Position numbers and translations under genes: made by a program. A stretch of 24,486 bases of DNA from Gryganskiella cystojenkinii (Eukaryota > Mortierellomycota > Mortierellomycetes > Mortierellales > Mortierellaceae), in contig JAAAIG010000078.1 of assembly GCA_015852425.1 (NCBI GenBank), positions 51,193 to 75,678 of the forward strand. The letters run 5' to 3'. The notes beneath the pieces are model-generated. The model had not been told where the DNA came from, did no database searches, and saw nothing but the letters and a program-made list of their open reading frames with translations. Shown in pieces: positions 8,049-15,607 of this stretch; the stretch's first letter is position 1; the number at the start of each line of letters is the position of its first letter.

Positions 8049-10202
8049 CTAACAACGTTGATACACACGAGTGGCGGCCATGTTGAACCCGTTCTCCTCA
8101 AGAAACTCGTTCAACTTGACCCGTTCTTCCGCCTTTGGGTGCAACTCGCCCTCGAGTCTCTTCAACCTTGGCCAATGCTCCAACATCCATTCCAAATCAA
8201 CTACGGAAAGACGTTGTTGAATCCCCTCAAAGTTCAATACTTGTAACTGTTTTAACCCAGACAACCTGGCGACACCATGAACTTGAGTCCCATGACCCTG
8301 TCTTGCGCTACAACGACGCGCAGACCGAATTGAGAAATCTAATCCATGATGACCATACCCATTCCGGTCCCATAGCAGGTTCATATGACCGAGCGATAAC
8401 GACTCGAGTTCTGTTAACCGACCGAGTTGTGTGAACAGTCGATGTTGCAATTGTCCGTTGTTGAACCAGAGGTTATGGGGATCCCCTCCGGTCAAAACAA
8501 CCTGGAGACGTTTCAAACCGAGACAGACCCAGGGGATATCGCGTGCAAGCCTCTTATCGTCTTCTTGAGGACTCCAGGTCGACTGAACCTGATGCAGAAA
8601 CGGCAAGAGTTGTGGATCATGCACTTGGTGGTCCTGGAACTGTTGTTGTGGCAATGCACGTCGACTACAATCCAACTTCCCATGCGCGACCAGACTCTCG
8701 AGCAGAGGACAATGCTGTAAAAACGTTAAAACAGTCCCGCAATCTATTGTGCACTGTTGACATCCGAACTCAACCTCTTGCAGCGTCTCGAGATGGCCGT
8801 TTCGGACTAGACTGTCCATCACCAGCGGTTCGTTCAACATGGACGAGATCTTGTGGTCGATTTTTAGCAAGAACCTTGTCAGTTTCGGAATTGCTCGAAA
8901 GACCCTTGAAAGTTGCAAGACTGTCAGGTTCAGATCCGCGAGTTCAAGGGATTCAATCTTGGGACAGTTCTCGGGCCGGAAAAGATCGCAGACTTCTTGA
9001 ATCTGAAGGAAATGGTTCCCCAACGGTGCCCAGGATAAGGACCGTAAGTTTGGGAAACAACGGATCATTTGGAGTTGTGAAGGCAGATCCAGACATGTGT
9101 TCATGATGAGCGAGAGTGAGATCAGGTTCGGGAACCGACGGTTGTATAGTGTATGGAGAGGCGAGGAATCAAACGTGCAATGCTTCAAGATCAATGTTTC
9201 GAGATGCTCGAGTGCGTCGAGGAAATGAACCATCATAGGACGTGGGATCCGAGTGAACAGACACTCCAATCTTCGGAGACCATGTCTTCCCTCTCGCTTG
9301 GTTGTTGTTGAGGTTTCAGTATCGATATCATGATTCTCAATGACTTCTACGTCCTCGGAGGGATGGCCACATGTTTGAGCGGCCCTCCAGAACGAGGCCG
9401 AGGGCTGGAACCGTTCCATCTTGAGATCAAGTCGCTCCAGACCGGGGTTCTGACGGACCAATTGGGCGAGGCCCTCAACCCAGTCGTCCCGAGAACCATC
9501 ATTGCTGTTGTTATGACCATCGTTGGACTGGAGACTGCTAAGACTGTTGATACTGCTGAGGTTCGAGACACTGGAGACGCTGTCGACACTGCTGATGCTG
9601 CTGACGCTGCTCCTTCGGCTGTTGGGTGCACTGCTACTATTGCGGCTGCTTTGAAGGTCCTCGGGGGGTCCGGGCAGGGTCGCCAAAGATGTTGCGGAAA
9701 CAGTGGTTGTTGTTTGGACAGAGGTCGAGGTCGAAATTTCATCGGCAGCCAAGACTGTTGTCGTCGTCGTAGTTGTTGTGGTCGTCGTAGTCGCTGTGGC
9801 GGCATACATGTAGATATTGGAGACGCCGAGATGATCCCAGTCATGAACAGCTTCTTTTTCAATTGAGAGTGTTTTTAGATTCAAACAACGTTGTAACGGG
9901 TACCGATCCCTGTGTGGTTTTCCCACTTGAAGATGATGAATCAGATGGCAATTGTTTTCGATTCCCTCGGGGTGAAGATGGCCCAGGAGATAGATCCGGG
10001 CTGCTGGCAGGGTTTTCCAGATCAGAGGATTAAACGTCGCATGCCAAGATTTGGTGACGCGAGAGCAGACAGAGAGGGTTTTGAGATCCTTGAGGAAATA
10101 ATGAGAGATGAGGATCTGGATTTCGGGCAGGTCCAAAGGGCTTTTTGCTTTGCCCACGATGAAGTTGCTGTTTTCGTTCTTGTCGTCAGCGTTTTCGTCC
10201 AT
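8049..10202 (-). CDS. F-box protein with degenerate LRR-like repeats (paralogue 2)
   Basis: Single-exon gene for a 717-aa protein that converges on PARG. Residues 23-65 form an F-box-like segment (L-D-L-P-E-I..L-K-D-L..V-T-K-S-W..L-I-W), suggesting an SCF adaptor with unknown target. A poly-Thr run (138-149) and a Ser-rich region with repeated S-S-V-S-S-I-like units (188-226) interrupt the N-terminal third. Irregular leucine-rich steps follow, for example L-E-H-L-E-T-L-I-L (331-339) and C-P-L-L-E-S-L-V-A (498-506). The family module is present: WVC (558-560), L-F-T-Q-L-G-R-L-T-E-L (589-599) and EWMLEHWPRL (671-680). The first ATG is used; it starts a short acidic leader (D-E-N-A-D-D-K-N-E). 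No introns. A role in ubiquitination is inferred from the F-box only. Confidence 0.8.
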   Translation of the reverse strand: MDENADDKNENSNFIVGKAKSPLDLPEIQILISHYFLKDLKTLSVCSRVTKSWHATFNPLIWKTLPAARIYLLGHLHPEGIENNCHLIHHLQVGKPHRDRYPLQRCLNLKTLSIEKEAVHDWDHLGVSNIYMYAATATTTTTTTTTTTTVLAADEISTSTSVQTTTTVSATSLATLPGPPEDLQSSRNSSSAPNSRRSSVSSISSVDSVSSVSNLSSINSLSSLQSNDGHNNSNDGSRDDWVEGLAQLVRQNPGLERLDLKMERFQPSASFWRAAQTCGHPSEDVEVIENHDIDTETSTTTKREGRHGLRRLECLFTRIPRPMMVHFLDALEHLETLILKHCTFDSSPLHTLYNRRFPNLISLSLIMNTCLDLPSQLQMIRCFPNLRSLSWAPLGNHFLQIQEVCDLFRPENCPKIESLELADLNLTVLQLSRVFRAIPKLTRFLLKIDHKISSMLNEPLVMDSLVRNGHLETLQEVEFGCQQCTIDCGTVLTFLQHCPLLESLVAHGKLDCSRRALPQQQFQDHQVHDPQLLPFLHQVQSTWSPQEDDKRLARDIPWVCLGLKRLQVVLTGGDPHNLWFNNGQLQHRLFTQLGRLTELESLSLGHMNLLWDRNGYGHHGLDFSIRSARRCSARQGHGTQVHGVARLSGLKQLQVLNFEGIQQRLSVVDLEWMLEHWPRLKRLEGELHPKAEERVKLNEFLEENGFNMAATRVYQRC

Positions 10203-10789
10203 GGTTTTCCGTTGTTATCGAGGATAATGAGGGGAGAGAGAGGAGGGCCGAGAGAGTTGGAGAGAAATGATAGAGCCATTTTTTTTTCTTTTGTCCAACA
10301 AAAAAAATTGTTCTCAAAAGGAGTGAGACTCCACCAGGGGAGCAGGGCAGTCAGGGGAGCAACATCCCAGACGAGCCAATGGGTCCTGCCAGGGAGAAAC
10401 GCCACTAATATTTCATATCCGTTTCTAGATCAGACCCTTAAATCGGCCACCAGTGTTCGCACATTCACTCTTTTCGTGCAACCAGCCTTTGGACTTTATC
10501 CCGTTTCCTTTGCGCATTCACAGCTATTGATCAGAGCGAGTACACCAACAGGTACCTAGCCATTATCCCTTATTCAATGCATAATCCATCTTTGTTCCTT
10601 TTACATTCGCAAATATTGACCAGAGTGAGTACGCCAGCAGCCTTGCTTTCCTATTTTTTTTTTACTGTAGCACAAACGTTGTCAGCATCACACCCTCACG
10701 TCAAGACTCCGACCAACCACCTGCGCTTTGAGCGTTGTTCATTCTCATTGCATCTCTTCTCCACACCCATTTAAGCGCCTCCTTTCGAC
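10203..10789. promoter_or_regulatory. Divergent promoter region of two F-box genes
   Basis: These 587 nt separate two F-box genes transcribed away from each other, so the promoters of both must lie here. A T/A-rich tract (about 10278-10310) is near the minus-strand gene. On the other side is an imperfect tandem duplication with a 90-bp period (10505-10640), then a T-run at 10652-10662 and a C/T-rich leader before the plus-strand start. No TATAAA was seen. No separate gene is supported. Confidence 0.5.
10505..10640. repeat. Imperfect direct repeat, two copies about 90 bp apart
   Basis: Copy A (10505-10551) and copy B (10595-10640) both start TTCCTTT and contain ATTGA[TC]CAGAG[CT]GAGTAC[AG]CCA[AG]CAG. 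By eye they agree at roughly four of five positions, with one- or two-base indels. The pair lies in the divergent promoter region and may duplicate a regulatory element. Confidence 0.65.
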
Positions 10790-12853
10790 ATGTTCTCCAT
10801 CACCGAACTCGACGAAATGGTCTTTTTCCAATTAGACCCACAGGACCTCCTCTCATGTCTTCTCGTCTGCAAGAAATGGTCCATAAACACTCTTCCGTTT
10901 ATTTGGCGCGACATTTCAGACATTGACCATGCCACTTTTTACACTCTCTGGCAAGACGATTACCTCCACACCGCAGAAAAAACACTCGCCACTGCCACTT
11001 CCGATCAGAGTACCAATAATACAGATCAACCTCCCTCTGATACGTCCTCAATAACAGACGCATCGTCGCGCTCTTTGACCCACAATAACTTGCCTACCTT
11101 GACGAAGTACGGTGATCTGATCCAAATCCTTCCCTCCCCCTCCCAGCTGCTCTTTATCCTCGACGGAGGAAGCTTTGAACCGGTCCCGATCTCACCGTCA
11201 AAACCAAGCAACCGATCTATGCTGGAGCATCTACTTCACGTTCGCTGCCCACAAGCCCTCCGCAGTCATACTCATCTCGACATCAATGCCAAGATCGTGG
11301 CAGCCACGGAGTGTCTCGATTTCCTTTTGGACATGTATGCACCCTTGGCCAAGAGTATCGCTTTCGGAAATGGACGCTGGGGAGCTCTGACATTACGACC
11401 CTCGGTCTTGCACACAGCTCTGGACAAGTGTTCTGACAAATTGGAACGACTGACGCTGAAGATCCGAATGACAGAGGAACACGGTGGATATCCTGCTCGG
11501 GCAAGTCGTGCCGATGCACAGACCGAGACTGAGGATGTACAAGAAAAGGAATCGCAGCAACATGGAAATGAAGAGGCCGAAACACGATCTACACCACCGT
11601 TCCCTTTTCGACTCAAGTCTTTCGAGTTTCAAGACCTCCGAGGCAGCGACGAAAGCAGTGATTGGATCTGGAACTTGTTGACACCTTGCTGCGAATCCTC
11701 ATTAGAGCACCTTCAACTATGCTACAACCTTTCGATCTTTGCGTCCGTGAAAAAAACTCTGGAACGGTTCGTGTTCCCTCGACTAGACAGTATTCAGTTT
11801 GGAGGCGCTTACTCTTTTGAGATTCACCCGATTCCAGACTTTGCTGTTGCGGCCATCCTAAGAAGCCACCATTACAACCTCCACCTCCAAGAACAAGGTG
11901 ACCAGCAACAGCAACATCAGCAGGGACAAAAGGACGAAGAAGGAGAAGAAGAGCGACAGATAGTCTCCACAGATTGGAAACACATTTCCATCTTGGACAT
12001 GGCCGAGTTTGGACAAGAGACCCTCGAGGCGCTCAAGATCCACGGTAGAAAACTCGAATCCTTTACATTAGAAGGCTATCGTTCCCGAGATCTGGATGCG
12101 ACTCTGATCCAAATTCTCAAACACCTTCCATGTTTGAAAACCTTTTGCGTTCCCGATATCACGGCCTCTGAGGATGAAAATTTTTCTCAGCAACCCATCT
12201 CAGCGAGCGCGTTTATTCGTCCCATCATGGACCCTGTCACAGGATTACCGCTTGAACCCTTGACTCATCGATCCTCCGTCTTCCCGGTCCAATTTTGGCC
12301 GTGTACCAACACGCTAACGTCGTTAAGGATCTGCATTACTGGAATCCCGAGACCGGATTTGGCGGTGGAACAACGTACGGTCGAATGGGTTCCGGAAGCA
12401 TTTCCAGGCGATGGTCGGGGCCTTCAAATGGGGGTCTATCATCGTTTAGGTATGTTGGTCAATCTGGAAAGACTCTGGCTAGGCGTCGATCCTCTCAAGA
12501 ACTGGACCCGATCTATCAATGTAGACGAGGACGAGGAAGTCGAGCAGGAGGGAGTGGAAACAGGATTTCGGACGCGTTGTGATGGTCTCGAGATGACCCT
12601 CGCAAGAGGGCTAGGTGCCATGAGGAACTTACAAAAGCTGAAAGAGTTGAACGTGATGTTGATGGGGCATCGGATCGAACTCTTGGAGGTTCGATGGATG
12701 ACCGAGACGTGGCCAAATCTTGAGGCTCTCTATGGGCTGGATCCTAGAGAACATCCTGATGGGACAGATGTCGAATCTGTTACTTGGATTAAACGGAACC
12801 GTCCTTGGATTCAAGTCGAGATGGAGCGTTCCTCTACTCCGCCCTGGAAATAA
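10790..12853 (+). CDS. F-box protein with degenerate LRR-like repeats (paralogue 3)
   Basis: Single-exon gene for a 687-aa protein. The F-box is clear at residues 4-42 (I-T-E-L-D-E-M-V-F..D-P-Q-D-L-L-S-C-L-L-V-C-K-K-W..I-W), so an SCF substrate-adaptor role is likely. Thr/Ser-rich (64-98), acidic (240-265) and Gln/Glu-rich (367-389) inserts break the leucine-rich part. The family module shows the variant W-P-C (503-505), then Y-H-R-L-G-M-L-V-N-L (550-559) and RWMTETWPNL (635-644), followed by a 43-residue tail. The start ATG follows a C/T-rich leader and directly precedes the F-box. AATAAA overlaps the stop codon (12849-12854), and the gene converges on the next F-box gene with 56 bp between stops. 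No introns. Confidence 0.82.
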   Translation: MFSITELDEMVFFQLDPQDLLSCLLVCKKWSINTLPFIWRDISDIDHATFYTLWQDDYLHTAEKTLATATSDQSTNNTDQPPSDTSSITDASSRSLTHNNLPTLTKYGDLIQILPSPSQLLFILDGGSFEPVPISPSKPSNRSMLEHLLHVRCPQALRSHTHLDINAKIVAATECLDFLLDMYAPLAKSIAFGNGRWGALTLRPSVLHTALDKCSDKLERLTLKIRMTEEHGGYPARASRADAQTETEDVQEKESQQHGNEEAETRSTPPFPFRLKSFEFQDLRGSDESSDWIWNLLTPCCESSLEHLQLCYNLSIFASVKKTLERFVFPRLDSIQFGGAYSFEIHPIPDFAVAAILRSHHYNLHLQEQGDQQQQHQQGQKDEEGEEERQIVSTDWKHISILDMAEFGQETLEALKIHGRKLESFTLEGYRSRDLDATLIQILKHLPCLKTFCVPDITASEDENFSQQPISASAFIRPIMDPVTGLPLEPLTHRSSVFPVQFWPCTNTLTSLRICITGIPRPDLAVEQRTVEWVPEAFPGDGRGLQMGVYHRLGMLVNLERLWLGVDPLKNWTRSINVDEDEEVEQEGVETGFRTRCDGLEMTLARGLGAMRNLQKLKELNVMLMGHRIELLEVRWMTETWPNLEALYGLDPREHPDGTDVESVTWIKRNRPWIQVEMERSSTPPWK

Positions 12854-12909
12854 ACCAAACAAACACACACACAAAAAAAAAAAAAGATGAGGATGAATCT
12901 TCTTTAATT
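12854..12909. other. Very short convergent gap between two F-box genes
   Basis: Only 56 bp lie between the stop codons of two tail-to-tail genes. The gap holds a (CA)n stretch and a run of about 12 A (12876-12887). The two mature transcripts must overlap at their 3' ends unless polyadenylation occurs almost at the stop codon. Confidence 0.8.
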
Positions 12910-14628
12910 TCATTTCGCTTTGGTGGGTTGGATGGGTATCTTGACTAGTTTACACAACTGTGAGTTGATTCTCTTGTCCGTGTGAAAGTTCCGGGACAGG
13001 TTCCTGAGATTCGGCCATTGCTTCAAAATCCAAATGACATCCTGACTCTGCATATTTTGCAGCGAGTTGTTAAACTCGAGACTCTCCAGGTTCGGGATCG
13101 CCTTCAACTGTCTCATCCCCAAATCCAATTGGAACCTTGGACCTGCCTTGTCAGGACAATCCTTATCCACATTCACGTGCAGGATCCGCAGTCGCGTCAG
13201 TTTCGAAAGTTGTTCAAAGATCGCCACACTCCAGGACGGGTCCCGGACATAGCTCAGACAGACATCGAGGTGCTCGAGCTTTAAACAGACCCAGGGGTGA
13301 ACATACTGGACCATGTGTTCCTGAAGAGTTTTGACTTTCCATCGGACATAGCGATCGAGGGGCGTTTCATGCGTTACTTGATCCTGAAATTCTCGATCGG
13401 CAATGTAATCCTCGTCTAGTTTTCCTTGCTGCAATCGACTCGATAATGCGGACGGCACGATCTGGTTCCCATGCATCGGCGTGGCCTTGAAGGTCAAGAG
13501 TGAAGGGCAAGATGTCAAGAGGTATTGGATCACCCAGGAAAGGACCCCTCGAACCATGCGTAGGTTGATATATTCCAGCGTCGGGAAATGACGTTCGAGA
13601 GCATCCAGGGATCGGTACCAAAACGAAGACCCTGGCATAGAGAATTTCGTCAATGGTGCACACCTGTTGAGGATAGAAGTGATTCTACTGTCTGACAACA
13701 AGCGAAAACAGGGTGTTGTGAACGTGACACTTTGGATCCGGGACCAGAAAACTGGGTTGTCGAGGATCTTGAAGAACCTGGCCTCGAACTTGTACAAGTC
13801 CAGATCCGAGTCCTCCATGATCCGTTTCCATTCGAAGCTGTTGAGTTGAGGCGAGTTTTGAGTCCATTCGTAGATATCAAAGTCATTGTAGTGGTGGTCT
13901 ATCGCCAGCTCTGTTAGATTAGGGAACACTGGAGTAGTGGTGGTGACGGCGTTATTATTGTTGTCGTGGTTATCTTGGGAACTTTCGTTGGTGGTGCTAT
14001 CGGTGAATAAGGCGAGCGAATTGTTGCGGTCTTCGAACCGACAGTGCTTGATCTTGAGCTTGACGAGCTGGTGTCCGATCTTGAAGAGTTGAACGAGCAT
14101 GCCCTTTGAAAGATAAAGGCCATCGAGGACGAGCTCTTTCCAGTTTAAACTATGATCCATGATAGATTGCCAGGTCTGGTCCTCAATCATGACCTGTTTG
14201 TGTTTACGTTTGTCTCCCAAGAGCGTTAATCTCTTGAGATTCGGATTTGACCGGATCAAGACCAAGGCCTCTCTGGTTTGTCGCTCTTGAATCCGGGTCT
14301 CATCTTTACCAAAGATGACGACGAGTTCTTGCAGGTTGTGAAGAGCACTGGATTCTTTGGATTCCGCCTGAGTGGTGTAGTGTTTGACGCGGTGGGGTAG
14401 GTTCATGGCGACGTGCAGGGTATGAATAGAATGAGCGTTCTTCTCGAGTGTTTGTGGCTGAGGTTTATTTTGTCCTGGCATGATGTCAATGATGGTTTCA
14501 AAAAGGAGAGGAGTCAGCGCTTTGTTCCATAGCTTGCAGACTCGGAGTAATGGGAGGAGATCTCGGCGATGGAGGTACCCTCCTACGATTCGAAGGGTCT
14601 CTGGTGACAGGTCCATTATTCGTTGCAA
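12910..14628 (-). CDS. F-box protein with degenerate LRR-like repeats (paralogue 4)
   Basis: Single-exon gene for a 572-aa protein, the shortest of the four. An F-box-like segment lies at residues 5-46 (M-D-L-S-P-E-T-L..L-H-R-R-D-L-L-P-L-L-R-V-C-K-L-W..L-F). The leucine-rich steps are more regular than in its paralogues, for example N-L-K-R-L-T-L-L (130-137), Q-L-V-K-L-K-I-K-H-C (187-196) and C-P-S-L-L-T-F (374-380). One Asn/Thr-rich insert is seen (212-233). The family module is complete: WVC (446-448), F-E-Q-L-S-K-L-T-R-L (471-480) and IWILKQWPNL (532-541). Two in-frame start codons lie close together (14628 and 14616); the second begins right at the F-box, so the true start could be either. 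No introns. Function is inferred as SCF adaptor; the target is unknown. Confidence 0.8.
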   Translation of the reverse strand: MQRIMDLSPETLRIVGGYLHRRDLLPLLRVCKLWNKALTPLLFETIIDIMPGQNKPQPQTLEKNAHSIHTLHVAMNLPHRVKHYTTQAESKESSALHNLQELVVIFGKDETRIQERQTREALVLIRSNPNLKRLTLLGDKRKHKQVMIEDQTWQSIMDHSLNWKELVLDGLYLSKGMLVQLFKIGHQLVKLKIKHCRFEDRNNSLALFTDSTTNESSQDNHDNNNNAVTTTTPVFPNLTELAIDHHYNDFDIYEWTQNSPQLNSFEWKRIMEDSDLDLYKFEARFFKILDNPVFWSRIQSVTFTTPCFRLLSDSRITSILNRCAPLTKFSMPGSSFWYRSLDALERHFPTLEYINLRMVRGVLSWVIQYLLTSCPSLLTFKATPMHGNQIVPSALSSRLQQGKLDEDYIADREFQDQVTHETPLDRYVRWKVKTLQEHMVQYVHPWVCLKLEHLDVCLSYVRDPSWSVAIFEQLSKLTRLRILHVNVDKDCPDKAGPRFQLDLGMRQLKAIPNLESLEFNNSLQNMQSQDVIWILKQWPNLRNLSRNFHTDKRINSQLCKLVKIPIQPTKAK

Positions 14629-15607
14629 AGAGGAAAGAGAATGATGACCATGATGATGAAAAATAAAATCAAATAAAAATCGAAATCAAAATCAAAAAAA
14701 TTAAAGAAACACACGTGGGAAGGTGATCGAAAACTTGGATATCTCCAGACAAGGTTGGAGGCGAAGGAGTTTGATCAGCAGAATCTGGCCAAGTTCTCGA
14801 TGTATGGTAGCCCTCCAATTCAAAGACTTTGATCTAAGGACCAAATATTCTCATCACCCCCGTGGTGCTGGCTGTCTGGAGAAGGGATGACGGATAGAGG
14901 ATTAGGGATTCTTTTATTCGACAAACTATATCTGCGACGATCCGATCTCCGATCTTTAAAAAATTCTGGGATCTGGTCCTCAAGACGGGCCTTCGCCCTT
15001 GAGTCTGCACACAATCACTAACCCTCCCCCGGATCCGACTATCAGGAATTCCTCGACCGGATTTGGGGTTTAATGCCGTGGTATGCCAAGACAGTTTCTG
15101 CCGTTGGTTCAAGATAATCTCGTCATGGTAACGTTGGGTCAACATGAGAAGATCGAGACTCACTTATCGAGAGAGGAGTCGACCAACATGCTTATTCCCA
15201 TAGCTGTCGTTGGTGACCATTCCTACAAGTCTCCAAACGACCTCTAAGGTCTGAACTTTCACTGTAGGACATTTTTTTCATATTCTCTCTCCTCTCTCCC
15301 ATACCTCTTCTTCTCTCATGTCATTTAGCACGCTCACACCTACCCACCCACATTCACATTCTCTTTTCCTGGCACACGTAGTAAAGTCCATTTTTTTTTG
15401 GTTTATTTGCAATTTTATGGTACAGAGGTGTGGTTGTTGGTTTTTGAAATTACAACATGGGTCGCCAGCGCATTGAAGATTCTGCAAGTTTTTCTTTTTT
15501 TTTTGTGGGTTTTGTCAGATATATATAAAAAAAAGAAGTCAAGAGTTGGTTGCGGGATAAGAGGAAAAATAACGGAGGAACAGGGCCCTCGGTTCTTATA
15601 GTGTCCT
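14629..15607. other. Intergenic region upstream of F-box paralogue 4, downstream of SUB2
   Basis: Nearly 1 kb without a supported gene. It holds the leader of the F-box gene (A-rich, about 14640-14710) and the 3' UTR of SUB2 (T-rich, about 15270-15600). The GC-richer middle part (about 14820-15240) keeps a 109-codon minus-strand frame (15163-14834) rich in Arg/Gln/Ser. It has no motif I recognise and could be a transposon or gene relic, but nothing proves it. No tRNA-like T arm was found. Confidence 0.5.
15402..15407 (-). terminator. Candidate poly(A) signal of SUB2
   Basis: TTTATT on the plus strand gives AATAAA on the minus strand about 200 nt past the SUB2 stop codon, in a T-rich 3' region. 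Weak, sequence-only evidence. Confidence 0.3.

Noticed and set aside
9330..9866. Plus-strand frame of 178 codons rich in Cys/Arg/Val/Asp
   Set aside because: It is the antisense of the Thr/Ser low-complexity part of F-box paralogue 2; trinucleotide repeats keep both strands open.
15100..15115. GGTTCAAG resembling a tRNA T loop
   Set aside because: The flanking bases do not form a T stem, and no acceptor or anticodon arm can be placed.
14834..15163. Minus-strand frame of 109 codons between F-box paralogue 4 and SUB2
   Set aside because: Arg/Gln/Ser-rich with no motif; could be a relic but cannot be supported as a gene.
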